A stretch of DNA of 36,918 bases, from the NCBI GenBank assembly GCA_030038295.1, contig JASHPF010000227.1, forward strand, positions 1 to 36,918, read 5' to 3'. The notes below the pieces were generated by a model. That model had not been told where the DNA came from and searched no databases. It was given only the letters and a program-made list of their open reading frames with translations. The stretch is from Streptosporangiaceae bacterium. Its GTDB lineage: Bacteria; Actinomycetota; Actinomycetes; Streptosporangiales; Streptosporangiaceae. Position 1 is the first letter of the stretch. Each line of letters opens with the position of its first letter. Position numbers and translations under genes: made by a program. Below are positions 24,609 to 34,481 of the stretch, piece by piece.

Positions 24609-27131
24609 TCAGACGGTGGCGTGCTCCGGACGGGTGGTGAACGTCAGGCGGGAATCGCCCACGTCGACGGTGACCTGCTGGCCCGGCAGAATCTGCCCGT
24701 CCAGCAGCATCTTCGATAGCTGGTTGTCGACCTCACGCTGGATCGTCCGGCGCATCGGGCGGGCGCCGAACTCGGGCTGATAGCCGTGCTCGGCGATCCA
24801 GTCGACCGCGGCCGGCGCGAACTCGACCTGCACGTTCTGCGCATGCAGCCGACGACGGGTCTCCTCGAGCAGCAACTCCGTGATCTGCCGCAGCTCCGTC
24901 TGGTCCAGCTCGCGGAAGATGACGATCTCGTCGATGCGGTTCAGAAACTCCGGCCGGAACGACTCGCGGAGCCGGCGCATCAGCTGCTCCTGTAGCGCGC
25001 TGTCCTGGGCGGCCTGCGAGCCCGCCGTGTCCGCCCCGAAGCCGAGCGCGGTGCCGCGACGGCTGACCACGTCGGAACCCAGGTTGCTCGTCATGATGAG
25101 CACCGTGTTCTTGAAGTCGACGGTCCTGCCCTGGCCGTCGGTGAGGCGGCCATCCTCGAGCACCTGCAGCAGGATGTTGAACACATCCGCGTGTGCCTTC
25201 TCGATCTCGTCGAGCAGCACCACCGAGTAGGGTCGGCGGCGGACCGCCTCGGTGAGCTGCCCGGCTTCCTCGTACCCGACATATCCGGGCGGCGCACCGA
25301 CGAGCCGGCTGACGGTGTGTCGTTCCTGAAACTCGCTCATGTCCAGCCGGATCATCCGGCTGTCGGCGCCGAACAGCGCCTCGGTCAGGGCGCGCGCGAG
25401 CTCGGTCTTGCCGACACCGGTCGGGCCGAGGAACAGGAAGCTGCCGACCGGACGGTTCGGGTGGCCGAGCCCGGCCCGGGACCGGCGGACCGCCTCGGCG
25501 ACCGCGGCGACCGCCTCGTCCTGCCCGATCACCCGCTCGTGCAGGTGTTCTTCGAGCCCGAGCAGGCGGCCCTTCTCCTCCTCCGTCAGCTGGTGCACGG
25601 GAATGCCGGTCGCCCGCGACACCACCTGGGCGACGTCGTCAGGCGTGACCTCGGGCACGCCCTGGTGATCCCGGCCGAGCTGGTCGATCCGCCGCCGGAT
25701 GTCCTCCATCTCGTCCCGCAGCTGGGACGCCTGCTCGTACTGCTCGCTGGCGACGGCCTGGTCCTTGTCCCGCTGCATGTCCTCGGCGCGCCGCTCCAGC
25801 TCACGCCGGTCCATGCCGGGCGTCTTCATCCGGAGCCGGACCCGGGCGCCCGCCTGGTCGATCAGGTCGATGGCCTTGTCCGGCAGGAACCGGTCGGTGA
25901 TGTAGCGGTCGGACAGCTCGACGGCGGCGGTCAGGGCCGCGTCCTCGTACCGGACCTGGTGATGCGCCTCGTACCGGTCGCGCAGCCCGTGCAGGATGGC
26001 CAGCGTGTCCTCGACGGTCGGCTCGGGCACGAGGATGGGCTGGAAGCGCCGGGCCAGCGCCGCGTCCTTCTCGATGTTTTTGCGGTATTCATCGAGCGTG
26101 GTAGCGCCGACCACGTGCAGCTCGCCTCTCGCCAGGGCTGGCTTGACCATGTTGCCGGCGTCCATGCCGCCCTCGGTACTGCCCCCGGCCCCGACGAGAG
26201 TGTGCAGCTCGTCGATGAAGATGATCAGCTCGTCGCCGTGGCTGCGGATCTCGTCGATGATGCGCCGCATCCGCTCCTCAAAGTCGCCCCGGTAGCGGGT
26301 GCCGGCCACGACACCGGACAGCTCGAGCTGGACGACCCGCTTGTCCGCAAGGATCTGCGGTACGTCGTCGTCCACGATGCGCTGGGCGATCCCCTCGACG
26401 ATCGCCGTCTTGCCGACCCCCGCCTCGCCGATCAGCACCGGGTTGTTCTTGCCCCGCCTGGACAGCACCTCGATCGTCTGCTCGATCTCGCCGTCGCGGC
26501 CGATGACCGGGTCGATGCGCCCCTCCCGCGCCATGGCCGTCAGGTCACGGCCGAACTCGTCGAGCGTAGGGGTCGCCGACCGGCCATCGCCGGGCGGGAG
26601 ACCCTGGCCGGTCAGACCCGCCTGCAGCGATCCCGGGGTGACCCGGGCGGCGCCGAGTATCCGGCCCGCCGCCGATTCGGGGTTGGCCGCGAGCGCGAAC
26701 AGGATGTGCTCCGGCCCGATATAGCTGGATCCGAGCGTGCGGGAGATCTGGTGAGCGTCCAGCAGCGCCCGCTTGGCGCCCGGCGTCAGCTGCGGCGGCG
26801 CGCCGGTGCGTGCCGCGGTCCCGGTCTGCTGCTCGTCGGCTGCCCGGGCAAGCTCGCCCGGATCAGCGCCGGACCGGGCCAGCAGGTGGCGGGTCGGCTC
26901 CACCGTGGCCGCGGCCCACAGCAGCTGCTCGGTGTCCAGGTCAGCGCCTCGCTCGGCTGCCCTGGCTGCGGCCGCGCCGATCAGCTCGCGGGCCGGCCCA
27001 CTCATCAGCCGGGTGATGTCGACCCGGTAGCCAGGGCTCGGCGGGCCGGCCGACGCACCGAAGATCCGCGCGATGAAGTCGTCGAACGGGCTCGCCCCGT
27101 AGCCCCCTGATCCGAAGAACCCGCTGCTCAT
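24609..27131 (-). CDS. ClpC-like AAA+ unfoldase with divergent N-terminus
   Basis: An 840-residue Hsp100 protein. After a Gly/Phe-rich 37-residue head ([24 protein letters not shown], split by context) comes a Clp-N repeat domain (about 38-175). AAA1 has GEAGVGKT (235-242) and [10 protein letters not shown], a middle region carries a UVR-type helix pair ([21 protein letters not shown]), and AAA2 has GPTGVGKT and [11 protein letters not shown]. The ALGF loop resembles the ClpP-docking (L/V)GF loop, so it probably feeds ClpP. The middle region is short, as in ClpC rather than ClpB. Start 27131 has GGGGAGG six bases upstream. It differs from the housekeeping ClpC in its head and is likely a second, stress-related copy. 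Confidence 0.92.
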   Translation of the reverse strand: MSSGFFGSGGYGASPFDDFIARIFGASAGPPSPGYRVDITRLMSGPARELIGAAAARAAERGADLDTEQLLWAAATVEPTRHLLARSGADPGELARAADEQQTGTAARTGAPPQLTPGAKRALLDAHQISRTLGSSYIGPEHILFALAANPESAAGRILGAARVTPGSLQAGLTGQGLPPGDGRSATPTLDEFGRDLTAMAREGRIDPVIGRDGEIEQTIEVLSRRGKNNPVLIGEAGVGKTAIVEGIAQRIVDDDVPQILADKRVVQLELSGVVAGTRYRGDFEERMRRIIDEIRSHGDELIIFIDELHTLVGAGGSTEGGMDAGNMVKPALARGELHVVGATTLDEYRKNIEKDAALARRFQPILVPEPTVEDTLAILHGLRDRYEAHHQVRYEDAALTAAVELSDRYITDRFLPDKAIDLIDQAGARVRLRMKTPGMDRRELERRAEDMQRDKDQAVASEQYEQASQLRDEMEDIRRRIDQLGRDHQGVPEVTPDDVAQVVSRATGIPVHQLTEEEKGRLLGLEEHLHERVIGQDEAVAAVAEAVRRSRAGLGHPNRPVGSFLFLGPTGVGKTELARALTEALFGADSRMIRLDMSEFQERHTVSRLVGAPPGYVGYEEAGQLTEAVRRRPYSVVLLDEIEKAHADVFNILLQVLEDGRLTDGQGRTVDFKNTVLIMTSNLGSDVVSRRGTALGFGADTAGSQAAQDSALQEQLMRRLRESFRPEFLNRIDEIVIFRELDQTELRQITELLLEETRRRLHAQNVQVEFAPAAVDWIAEHGYQPEFGARPMRRTIQREVDNQLSKMLLDGQILPGQQVTVDVGDSRLTFTTRPEHATV

Positions 27132-27169
27132 CGCATGCCTCCCCGTTGGCACCGATCATGGCGCTGACG

Positions 27170-27205
27170 GCCGCCGCCCCGCTGCCCGCCGCCGCCCCGC
27201 TGCCC
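27170..27205. repeat. Two tandem 18-bp units in a divergent promoter region
   Basis: GCCGCCGCCCCGCTGCCC is present twice in exact tandem between the divergent ClpC-like and DUF1992 genes. It is a low-complexity expansion; no heat-shock HAIR or CIRCE element was seen nearby. Confidence 0.8.
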
Positions 27206-27252
27206 TGTCGGAGCCGCCACACGGCTAGCCTGGATACCGAGGGAGCTTTGCC

Positions 27253-27786
27253 ATGACCGAACGCAAACCGGCCGACATGAGCTTCACCTCGTGGATCGAC
27301 AAGCAGATCACCGAGGCGACGGAACGCGGCGCCTTCGATAACCTTCCCGGCGCGGGCAAGCCCATACCTCACCACGGCGACGAGGACGCGGCGCAGGCCT
27401 GGCTGCGGGGCTACCTGCGCCGGGAGGGCCTGTCGGCAGATGCGCTGCTCCCGGCGCCGCTTCGGCTCCGCAAGGCCATCGACCGGCTGGCCGGCGAGGT
27501 GGCCGGTCTGCGTTCGGAGCAGGAGGTGCGCGAGGCCGCCGGCGAGCTGAACCATCAGATCCGGGAGTGGCGGCGGATCCCGCTCGGACCGCCCATCTTC
27601 GTGCCCCTCGTCGACGAGGAGGCGATGGTCCGGCTGTGGCGCGCGACCCAGCCGGAGCAGGCGGCGCCGGCTAGCCCGACGGCTGTCCGGCCGGCCGGCG
27701 GCGCGGCAGCGGAGCCCGCGCGCGGTCGGTCACGCTGGTGGCGCCGCAGCGGAGCGGGCCGCAGCGGTGCGCGGAAGCCTGGCTAG
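27253..27786 (+). CDS. DUF1992 (DnaJ homologue C28-type) protein
   Basis: A 177-residue protein. The conserved DUF1992 core is visible: SWIDKQITEATERGAFDNLPGAGKPIP, then WLRGYLRREGL, LRLRKAIDRL and NHQIREWRRIPLGPP. Its role is unknown; eukaryotic relatives are linked to DnaJC28, without a J domain here. The C-terminus is Ala/Arg-rich. GAGGGAGC lies upstream of the ATG. It is divergent from the ClpC-like gene, so a chaperone-related link is conceivable but unproven. Confidence 0.9.
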   Translation: MTERKPADMSFTSWIDKQITEATERGAFDNLPGAGKPIPHHGDEDAAQAWLRGYLRREGLSADALLPAPLRLRKAIDRLAGEVAGLRSEQEVREAAGELNHQIREWRRIPLGPPIFVPLVDEEAMVRLWRATQPEQAAPASPTAVRPAGGAAAEPARGRSRWWRRSGAGRSGARKPG

Positions 27787-27882
27787 CCGAACTCGATGCG
27801 CATCCACGGCAGGCGCGCGTAGGCCGCCCGGAAGCCGCCGTGGCGCAACGGGCTGCGCTGAGCCCTTCCCCGCCATGGTCGA

Positions 27883-27907
27883 GTTGTCTACTGTTTGAGT
27901 AGACAAC
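27883..27907. promoter_or_regulatory. Perfect 10-bp inverted repeat upstream of the permease operon
   Basis: GTTGTCTACT-GTTTG-AGTAGACAAC. The element is AT-rich compared with its flanks and lies 33 bases before the permease ATG. It overlaps a possible -10 (TACTGT, 27889-27894). The halves fit the loose T-GT-N2-AC form bound by FadR-type GntR regulators. No regulator gene is adjacent. Confidence 0.6.
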
Positions 27908-27939
27908 GCGACAGGCGCGCGGGCGGGAGGCATCAACGC

Positions 27940-29481
27940 ATGGCGACCGACAGTCAGGCAGCAGCAGCGCGGACAACCACGGGGCAGCCTAAGCTCCGCC
28001 GTAACCTCAGCGTCTGGGAGGCAATCGGAATCTCCCTGGCCCTGATGGCGCCGTCGATGGCGGCGAGCATCAACCCGCAGGGCACCGCAACGACGGTCGG
28101 CCGCGCGACCCCGGTCGCGTTCGCGCTCGCGTTCGTCGGCGTGCTGCTCGTCGCGTACACCTTCGTGCGGCTGACCCAGCGGTTCCACCACTCGGGCTCG
28201 GTCTACGGGTTCGTCGGGGCGACGCTCGGCCCGTCCACCGGCGTGGTCTCTGGCTGGGCACTGACCGGCACGTACACGTTCTATGCGGTCACCACGTCGA
28301 TGGCCGGGGGCAGGTTTGCCTCGAACTTCCTGAACGCGCTCGGGATCTGGCACAACCCGCCGGCCTGGTCCGGCTTCCTGATCGGGCTCATAGCCATGGT
28401 GGTGATCTGGCTGGTCGCGATCAGCCCGGTCCGGGGCGGGACTCGGCTGCTGCTGGCTGCCGAGGCCATCACCGTGATCCTGATCCTGATCGTGATCGCG
28501 ATCGTGTTCGCCAAGCTGCTCGGTCACTCCGGGCCGGGCAAGCTGGGCGTGACGAGCCAGATCTTCAGCATGCCCACGGGCACGTCGGCTTCGACGCTGT
28601 TCCTCGGCGTCGTGTTCGGCTTCCTGTCCTTCGCCGGGTTCGAGGCGGCAGCCACCCTGGGCGAGGAATCGAAGCGACCCAACCGCGACATCCCGCGGGC
28701 CATCCTCGGCGTGGCTATCTTCGGGGGCATCTACTTCTTCATCGTCACGGCCGTCGAGGTCATGGGATTCGGCACGTCGGCCAAGGGCATTACCACGTTC
28801 ATCAACTCGACGTCGCTCATCGGTGACCTCGGCACCAGCTACGTCGCGTCCTGGCTCGGCAACCTGATCACGATCGGCGCCATGATCTCGGCCTTCAGCT
28901 GCGCGCTCGCCTGCACCGTCGGCGCGGCCCGGCTGGTCTACGCGATGGGCCGCGATGGCGTGCTCCACACCGGGCTCGGCACCGTCGCGGAGCGGCGGCG
29001 CACGCCGATCGCCTCCTCCCTGGCGGTTGTGGTGGCCGTCTACGTGATCGTGGCCTTCACCTGGGCTGGGCTGCGGAGTAACCCCTTCACGCTGTTCCTT
29101 GAGGCCGGGACGATCGGGACGCTGATCCTGCTCGTGGTGTACCTGCTGGCCACGGTCGGCATGACCAGGCTGGTCTTCTTCGGCCGCCCCGCTGCCGGGC
29201 GCCCGCCCGTCCGGCGGTGGGAGCTCATCATTCCGGCGCTCGGCATCGTCGTGCTCGGCTACACCGTGTTCCGGAATATCTGGCCGCTGCCCACCGGCGT
29301 CGCCTGGTGGGGTCCCGCGGTCGCGCTGGCCTGGCTGGTGATCGGTATTGTCGGCGTGCTGATCCGGCCGACGGCGACGCGGCGCGCCGGGCAGCAACTG
29401 CTGAAAGCCGAGGGCCTATCCGGCACCCCGGCCGCCGAGCCGGCTGGGGTCGCGGCCGCGGGCGGCGACCCGACCAGCTGA
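27940..29481 (+). CDS. APC-superfamily amino acid/amine permease
   Basis: A 513-residue inner-membrane transporter with about twelve hydrophobic helices. The first (LSVWEAIGISLALMAPSMAASIN) holds the APC helix-1 pattern, and GFLSFAGFEAAATLGEESKRPNRDIPRAILG is the typical helix-6/loop signature of the family. ATG 27940 has GGGAGG ten bases upstream; a GTG at 27895 would fall inside the inverted repeat and is rejected. It is the first gene of a likely operon with a glutamine-synthetase-like ligase and an amidohydrolase, so it probably imports the compound they process (inference). The C-terminal tail is Ala-rich. Confidence 0.93.
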   Translation: MATDSQAAAARTTTGQPKLRRNLSVWEAIGISLALMAPSMAASINPQGTATTVGRATPVAFALAFVGVLLVAYTFVRLTQRFHHSGSVYGFVGATLGPSTGVVSGWALTGTYTFYAVTTSMAGGRFASNFLNALGIWHNPPAWSGFLIGLIAMVVIWLVAISPVRGGTRLLLAAEAITVILILIVIAIVFAKLLGHSGPGKLGVTSQIFSMPTGTSASTLFLGVVFGFLSFAGFEAAATLGEESKRPNRDIPRAILGVAIFGGIYFFIVTAVEVMGFGTSAKGITTFINSTSLIGDLGTSYVASWLGNLITIGAMISAFSCALACTVGAARLVYAMGRDGVLHTGLGTVAERRRTPIASSLAVVVAVYVIVAFTWAGLRSNPFTLFLEAGTIGTLILLVVYLLATVGMTRLVFFGRPAAGRPPVRRWELIIPALGIVVLGYTVFRNIWPLPTGVAWWGPAVALAWLVIGIVGVLIRPTATRRAGQQLLKAEGLSGTPAAEPAGVAAAGGDPTS

Positions 29482-29543
29482 GCAGCCTCGGGCCGCGACG
29501 CGCGCACCGTGCTGGGTACACCCTGCAACGAAGGGAACGGAGC

Positions 29544-30929
29544 ATGCCACGGTTGTTCAGCCCGGTTCGCGGCGAGGACGAGCGCGCGGCGGACGAGCAG
29601 CGGGCCGTCGAGCTGCAGCGACGGCTCGACGGCGAGGTCACTGGCGTCGCGATCACGTTCGTCGACCACAGCGGCGCGGGCCGGATTAAGCTCGTGCCGC
29701 TCGAGGCCCTAGCGAGGGCGGCCCGGTTCGGCGTCGGCTTTTCGCCAGTCATCGACGCGTTCACGAGCGACGGCGGCATCAACCCGGCGTCGCCGCTCGA
29801 CCGGCCCGACGGCGACCTGCGGATGGTGCCCGACCTCGAGCAGCTGGTCGTGCTCGCCGACCCGGCGGGCTGGGCGTGGGCTCCCGGCGACCGCTTCTAC
29901 CAGGACGGCACGGTGTACCCGAACTGCCAGCGGTCGTTCGCCCGCCGGCAGGTCGCCGCCGCCCAGTCCGCCGGGCTCAGCGCGCTGATGGCGATCGAAA
30001 TCGAGTGGATGGTGGGCAAGGACACCGACGACTTCGTGCCGGCCTTCGGCGGCACCGGTTACGGCGTCAGCCGGTTCGCCGAGTCGGCCGGCTACGTCCG
30101 GGATGTGGTCGACAGCCTGACGGCCGCCGGCGTGACCGTCGAGCAGATCCACCCCGAGTACGGACCGGCGCAGTTCGAGGTGTCGGTCGGTGCGGCAGAT
30201 CCTGTCTCGGCGGCGGACACCAGCGCACTCGCGAAGCTGGTGATTTCGGCCGTGTCGGCGCGGCACGGGCTGCGCGCGTCGTTCAGCCCGGCGGTGGTGA
30301 CCGACAATGTCGGCAACGGCGGTCACCTGCACGCGAGCTTCTGGCGGGACGGGGCGAACCTGCTCGCCGGGGGGGACGGCCGGTACGGGCTCACGACCCA
30401 GGGTGAGTCGATCCTGGCCGCGCTGCTCGACAGCCTGCCGGCCCTGCTCGCGATCGGTGCTCCCACACCGGCGTCCTACCTGCGGCTGCAGCCATCCCGA
30501 TGGGCTGGGGCGTACCAGATCTGGGGCATCGAGAACCGCGAGGCGGCGATGCGCCTGATCGCGGCGCCGGCCGACAACCCCGGCAAGGCCAACGCGGAAC
30601 TCAAGTGCTTCGACCTGAGCGCCAACCCTTATCTCCTGACCGGCGCGATTACGGCCGTCGCGGTCCGCGGCGCAGACCACCCCGCTAATCTCCCGCCCGA
30701 GGTGAGCGGTGACCCGGCCGCGCCGGGTCACCCGCAAGCCGATTCCGCCGTCCGGCTGCCAGCCAGCCTGTCCGACAGCGTCAAGGCGCTCGAGGAGCAC
30801 GACGACCTGCAGGCTGCCCTCGGCGAGGACCTGCTGGCCTCGTACGTCGCGGCCTGCCGCGCCGCCATCACGCTGGCCGCGGGGCAGCGCGACGAACAGG
30901 TGATCGCCGCCGCGCGGTGGCTGATCTGA
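29544..30929 (+). CDS. Glutamine-synthetase-like (FluG/GlnA4-type) gamma-glutamyl ligase
   Basis: A 461-residue member of the GS superfamily. Metal ligands include E152-I-E154 (MAIEIEW), E205 and E212 (HPEYGPAQFEVSVG), H261/H263 (GNGGHLHAS) and E352 in AELKCFDLSANPYL. Arg residues R332 and R337 (NREAAMRL) sit at the glutamyl-phosphate site. Several signature segments differ from true GS: the ammonia/ATP loops are altered, and CFDLSANPYL replaces R-P-D-P-S-A-N-P-Y. It is therefore more likely a ligase for an amine or related nucleophile than the housekeeping enzyme. GGAG precedes ATG 29544. It overlaps the amidohydrolase gene by 13 bases. Confidence 0.9.
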   Translation: MPRLFSPVRGEDERAADEQRAVELQRRLDGEVTGVAITFVDHSGAGRIKLVPLEALARAARFGVGFSPVIDAFTSDGGINPASPLDRPDGDLRMVPDLEQLVVLADPAGWAWAPGDRFYQDGTVYPNCQRSFARRQVAAAQSAGLSALMAIEIEWMVGKDTDDFVPAFGGTGYGVSRFAESAGYVRDVVDSLTAAGVTVEQIHPEYGPAQFEVSVGAADPVSAADTSALAKLVISAVSARHGLRASFSPAVVTDNVGNGGHLHASFWRDGANLLAGGDGRYGLTTQGESILAALLDSLPALLAIGAPTPASYLRLQPSRWAGAYQIWGIENREAAMRLIAAPADNPGKANAELKCFDLSANPYLLTGAITAVAVRGADHPANLPPEVSGDPAAPGHPQADSAVRLPASLSDSVKALEEHDDLQAALGEDLLASYVAACRAAITLAAGQRDEQVIAAARWLI

Positions 30930-32056
30930 CGCCGGCCGGGGCGGAGCTTCTCCTCGTCGATCACCACGTCCACGGGGTGGTACGCGCCGACGTCGACCGT
31001 GCCGCCATCGAGTCGCTGCTGACCGAGTCGTCCGCGCCGGCGCCAGCCGGGACCACGGCTTTCGACTCCCAGCTCGGCTTCGCCGTCCGTCGCTGGTGCG
31101 CGCCGCTGCTCGGCCTGGACCCGCACGCCCCGGCGGACGACTATGTGCGCCGGCGCCTGGAGATCGGCTCGGCCGAGGTGGCGCGCCGGCTGCTGGCCGG
31201 CGCCGGCGTCGCCGCCTGGCTCGTGGACACCGGATACCAGAGCGACGAGGTGACCACGCCCGCTGAGCTGGCCGCCATCAGCGGCAGCCAGGCGCTGACC
31301 GTCACCCGGCTGGAGTCGGTCGCGGAGCGGGTGGCCAGGTCCCGTCCCAGCGCCGCGGCCCTGGGCGCCGATATCACCGCAGCCGTCGACCTGGCGGCCG
31401 GGACCTGCGTCGGGTTCAAGTCGGTCGCCGCGTACCGGTGCGGGCTGGATTTCGAGCCGACCCGGCCGCACCCCTCGGAGGTAGCGGCTGCGGCGGCACG
31501 CTGGCTGCTCGCCATCGACGCCGGCCGACCCGTCCGGCTCGCCGATCCGGTACTGATCCGGCACGCCATCTGGGCCGCGCTGGACACCGGCCTGCCGCTG
31601 CAGCTGCACACCGGTTACGGCGACGCCGACTCGCGGCTGCATCGCGCCGACCCGGCGCTCCTCCAGGACTTCCTCGCCGCGAGCCAGCACACCGGCGCCG
31701 CCGTGATGCTGCTGCACTGCTACCCCTATCACCGCCAGGCCGGCGCGATGGCGAACCTGTTTCCGCACGTCTACGTCGACGTCGGCGAGGCGCTGAACCA
31801 CGTAGGCGCCAGGTCCGCGGCGGTCCTGGCCGAGGCGCTCGAGCTCACGCCGTTTGCCAGGCTGCTGTACTCCTCAGACGCGTTCGGCCTGCCTGAGCTG
31901 CACTATCTCGGCGCGGCCGCGTTTCGCCGGGACATCGCCGCGGTCGGTGCCGCCTTTGTCGCCGACGGAGCGTGGTCCGCCGCGGACGCCGCACGCGTCG
32001 CCGAGATGATCGGGTCAGGCAATGCGCGCCGGGTGTACCGGCTCACCCTCGCGTGA
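30917..32056 (+). CDS. FluG-type amidohydrolase (Amidohydro_2 family)
   Basis: A 379-residue TIM-barrel metal hydrolase. It has H17-V-H19 after the first strand (LLLVDHHVHG), a buried Lys in VGFKSVAAYR, His in LQLHTGYGD and in LLHCYPYH, and the catalytic Asp in LLYSSDAFGLPELHY. This is the same family as the N-terminal half of fungal FluG/nodulin-type proteins, whose C-terminal half is GS-like; here the halves are two adjacent genes in the reverse order. The GTG start overlaps the ligase stop, so expression is coupled. A likely role is hydrolysis of an amide related to the ligase product (inference). Confidence 0.9.
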   Translation: MADLTPAGAELLLVDHHVHGVVRADVDRAAIESLLTESSAPAPAGTTAFDSQLGFAVRRWCAPLLGLDPHAPADDYVRRRLEIGSAEVARRLLAGAGVAAWLVDTGYQSDEVTTPAELAAISGSQALTVTRLESVAERVARSRPSAAALGADITAAVDLAAGTCVGFKSVAAYRCGLDFEPTRPHPSEVAAAAARWLLAIDAGRPVRLADPVLIRHAIWAALDTGLPLQLHTGYGDADSRLHRADPALLQDFLAASQHTGAAVMLLHCYPYHRQAGAMANLFPHVYVDVGEALNHVGARSAAVLAEALELTPFARLLYSSDAFGLPELHYLGAAAFRRDIAAVGAAFVADGAWSAADAARVAEMIGSGNARRVYRLTLA

Positions 32057-32072
32057 CCGGGCGTGCCCGTTC

Positions 32073-32090
32073 GGCCGACCCTAGTCGGCC
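32073..32090. terminator. Bidirectional terminator-like hairpin
   Basis: GGCCGAC (32073-32079), loop CCTA, GTCGGCC (32084-32090). The stop codon of the converging minus-strand gene lies in the loop. It lies 16 bases after the amidohydrolase stop. Confidence 0.5.
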
Positions 32091-33223
32091 AGCGCGCCGT
32101 AGATCGCCCGCAGGTAGCGCTCGGCGCGATCGGAGCCGACCAGGCCGGCGCCCATCTTGTTCATCATGTACGAGATCGTCATCCGGCGGCCTACGTCCAT
32201 GATGATCAGCGAGCCGCCCCAGCCACCCCAGAAGCAGATCTTCCCGTCGGGGATGTACGGGATCGTGTCCTGCTGCGGCAGGCCATAACCGATGCCGAAC
32301 CGGAGCGGAACGCCCAGCACCAGGTCAATGCCGTTGGCCTGCTCGGTGAAGATCAACTCGATGGTCTCCGGGCGGAGCAGCCGAACGCCGTCCACCTCGC
32401 CGCCGCGCGAGATCACCGACAGGATGCGGGCCACCGAGCGCGCATTGCCGTGCCCGTTGGCCGCGCCGATGTCGGCGCGCCGCCAGCCGGGCGTGTTCGC
32501 CTCGGTCGCCTCGATCAGCGGGCCGGTCAGGGTCTTCACCGCGACGCTGTCCGGGCCGAGGGCCGCGAAGTCCACCGGCAGCGGCGGCGGCGGTACCACG
32601 TCCGCGATCCGGTCCCAGTCGCGCTCGGCGGCGCCGATCTGGAAGTCGGCGCCCAGCGGGCCGGCGATCTCCTCGGCCACGAATTGCCTGAGCGACTTCC
32701 CGGTGATGCGGCGTAGCACCTCACCGATGAGGTGCCCGAAGTTGAGCGCGTGGTAGCCGGACGCGGTTCCCGGCGGCCACCACGGTGCCTGCGCCGCGTA
32801 CCTGGCGGTCGCCTTAGCCCAGTCGTAGACATCCTCGGGGACGGCTGGCTGCTCGAGGCCGGACACGCCGGAAGTGTGCGACAGCAGATGCCGCACCAGT
32901 ACGTCCTGCTTGCCTGCCGCCGCGAACTCCGGCCAGTACCGAGCGACCGGGGCGGTAACATCCAGCTCGCCGCGGTCGACCAGCATGAGTGCGGCCAGGC
33001 TGGTAACGGTCTTAGTCGTCGACCAGACATTGGTGATCGTGTCCCGTTGCCACGGCTGGCTCCTGGCCTCGTCGCGGTGCCCGCCCCACAGGTCGACGGC
33101 GATGTCTCCGTCCAGGTCGACGACGATGGACGCGCCCAGCTCGTCGCCCGCGTCGAGGCACTGCGCCAGCTCTCGCCGCAGGTCGCCGAACCGCTCGTCG
33201 CACGTGCCCTCGATGCTGGCCAT
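32081..33223 (-). CDS. Serine hydrolase, family VIII esterase/beta-lactamase-like
   Basis: A 380-residue cytoplasmic protein with the nucleophile motif S68-T-T-K71 ([11 protein letters not shown]). The second motif is [20 protein letters not shown] with the catalytic Tyr in the YHA form typical of EstB-like family VIII esterases, and [13 protein letters not shown] replaces the usual KTG/HxG strand. These enzymes hydrolyse esters and sometimes beta-lactams; the substrate is unknown. ATG 33223 has GGAGG ten bases upstream and gives the family's usual N-terminus; the longer frame to 33280 lacks support. A related but distinct member is at 2276-3445. Confidence 0.92.
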   Translation of the reverse strand: MASIEGTCDERFGDLRRELAQCLDAGDELGASIVVDLDGDIAVDLWGGHRDEARSQPWQRDTITNVWSTTKTVTSLAALMLVDRGELDVTAPVARYWPEFAAAGKQDVLVRHLLSHTSGVSGLEQPAVPEDVYDWAKATARYAAQAPWWPPGTASGYHALNFGHLIGEVLRRITGKSLRQFVAEEIAGPLGADFQIGAAERDWDRIADVVPPPPLPVDFAALGPDSVAVKTLTGPLIEATEANTPGWRRADIGAANGHGNARSVARILSVISRGGEVDGVRLLRPETIELIFTEQANGIDLVLGVPLRFGIGYGLPQQDTIPYIPDGKICFWGGWGGSLIIMDVGRRMTISYMMNKMGAGLVGSDRAERYLRAIYGALAD

Positions 33224-33345
33224 GGCCGCCTGTCCTCCTGGCAGCACACGGCTGCGGTGGAGCGCCGCCAGCTCGTGCACCGACCCCGGCTGGCAGCGTA
33301 AGGCGTGCTGGTTCGGGGCACAATGGCCAGCCGACCGCGCCCCGA

Positions 33346-34419
33346 TTAGCCCGCGGCGGACCGGCTGGCGGCGCGCCGCTGGCGGACCGCAGCAGCGAGC
33401 GTCTCCAGCACCGCAGCCGTGGTGCCGATGTCCATGCAGGCGTCCGTGACGCTCTGACCGAACACCAGCCTCGCCGGATCCTCCAGGTCTTGTCGGCCGG
33501 CGACCAGAAAGCTCTCCAGCATGACCCCGACGATGCCGGGCTCGCCCGCCGCTACCTGGTCGGCTAGCGCCTGCGCCGCGGCCGGCTGTTTACGGTGGTC
33601 CTTGCCGCTGTTGCCGTGGCTGGCGTCGACCATCAACCGCGGAGGCAGGTCACAGCCGGAGATCGCCTCGAGTGCCGCCCGGACGGCGGCCGCGCCGTAG
33701 TTTGGTCCGGTCCGGCCGCCGCGGAGCACGACGTGGCAGTCGCGATTGCCCGCGGTGGTCACCACGGCGGCGGCGCCGTACGGGGTGACGCCGAAGAACC
33801 GGTGCCGAGTCCCGGCAGCCCGGCACGCATCAATCGCCACCTGCACGTCGCCGTCGGTGCCGTTCTTGAAGCCAACCGGCATGGACAGACCCGAGGCCAG
33901 CTGACGATGCACCTGGCTTTCCGTCGTCCGGGCGCCGATGGCACCCCACGCGACCGTGTCCGCGATGTACTGAGGAGTAACGGGGTCGAGCCATTCGCAG
34001 CCGACCGGCAGGCCAAGCTCAAGGATGTCCAGCAAGAGCCGCCGAGCCGTGCGCAGCCCGCGGTGCACGTCGTGCGTGCCGTCCAGGCCCGGGTCGTTGA
34101 TGAGGCCCTTCCAGCCGGTAACCGTGCGCGGTTTCTCGAAGTACACCCGCATCACGACGAGCAGGTCCCTGGCCAGCGACCTGGCGAGGTCGCGCAGTTG
34201 GGCCCCGTAGGCCAGCGCCGCTGCCGGGTCGTGTACCGAGCACGGACCGACGACCACCAGCAGCCGGTCGTCCGCGCGGTCGAGCACCGAGCAGATGTCG
34301 ACGCGGGCTTGCTCCACGCCCTTCGCCAGGTCGTCATCCAGCGGCAGCTCGTCCAGCAGGGCCGCGGGCGCGAGCAACGGATCGTAGGCCTGGACGCGCG
34401 TATCGCTGGTGTGTGGCAT
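33346..34419 (-). CDS. aroG: 3-deoxy-7-phosphoheptulonate (DAHP) synthase, class I
   Basis: A 357-residue enzyme joining phosphoenolpyruvate and erythrose 4-phosphate, the first step of the shikimate pathway. Class I (AroF/G/H) motifs are [58 protein letters not shown] and [15 protein letters not shown], the last holding metal and phosphate ligands. The N-terminal segment ([23 protein letters not shown]) matches the region that binds feedback-inhibiting aromatic amino acids in E. coli AroG. ATG 34419 follows AAGGA at spacing 7. Actinobacteria more often use class II enzymes, so this may be a second, regulated isozyme. An aromatic leader peptide and hairpins precede it. Confidence 0.97.
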   Translation of the reverse strand: MPHTSDTRVQAYDPLLAPAALLDELPLDDDLAKGVEQARVDICSVLDRADDRLLVVVGPCSVHDPAAALAYGAQLRDLARSLARDLLVVMRVYFEKPRTVTGWKGLINDPGLDGTHDVHRGLRTARRLLLDILELGLPVGCEWLDPVTPQYIADTVAWGAIGARTTESQVHRQLASGLSMPVGFKNGTDGDVQVAIDACRAAGTRHRFFGVTPYGAAAVVTTAGNRDCHVVLRGGRTGPNYGAAAVRAALEAISGCDLPPRLMVDASHGNSGKDHRKQPAAAQALADQVAAGEPGIVGVMLESFLVAGRQDLEDPARLVFGQSVTDACMDIGTTAAVLETLAAAVRQRRAASRSAAG

Positions 34420-34432
34420 CCTGCGTTCCTTC

Positions 34433-34465
34433 CCGGCTCCCCCGACGCCCTCACAGGGGAGCCAG
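34433..34465 (-). promoter_or_regulatory. Hairpin C next to the aroG ribosome site
   Basis: On the minus strand CTGGCTCCCC (34465-34456) pairs with GGGGAGCCGG (34442-34433), ten pairs with one G-U and a 13-base loop. It ends directly against the GAAGGA ribosome site. Its 5' arm can alternatively pair with GAGCCAG of hairpin A (34516-34510). Confidence 0.5.
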
Positions 34466-34481
34466 GTCCCATTACACGCGA

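Noticed and set aside
25191-27110. Open frame of 639 codons on the plus strand
   Set aside because: Antisense shadow of the ClpC-like gene; no recognisable domain and no ribosome site.
27730-29397. Open frame of 555 codons on the minus strand
   Set aside because: Antisense to the APC permease; its His/Asp/Arg-rich composition is a mirror of a hydrophobic protein.
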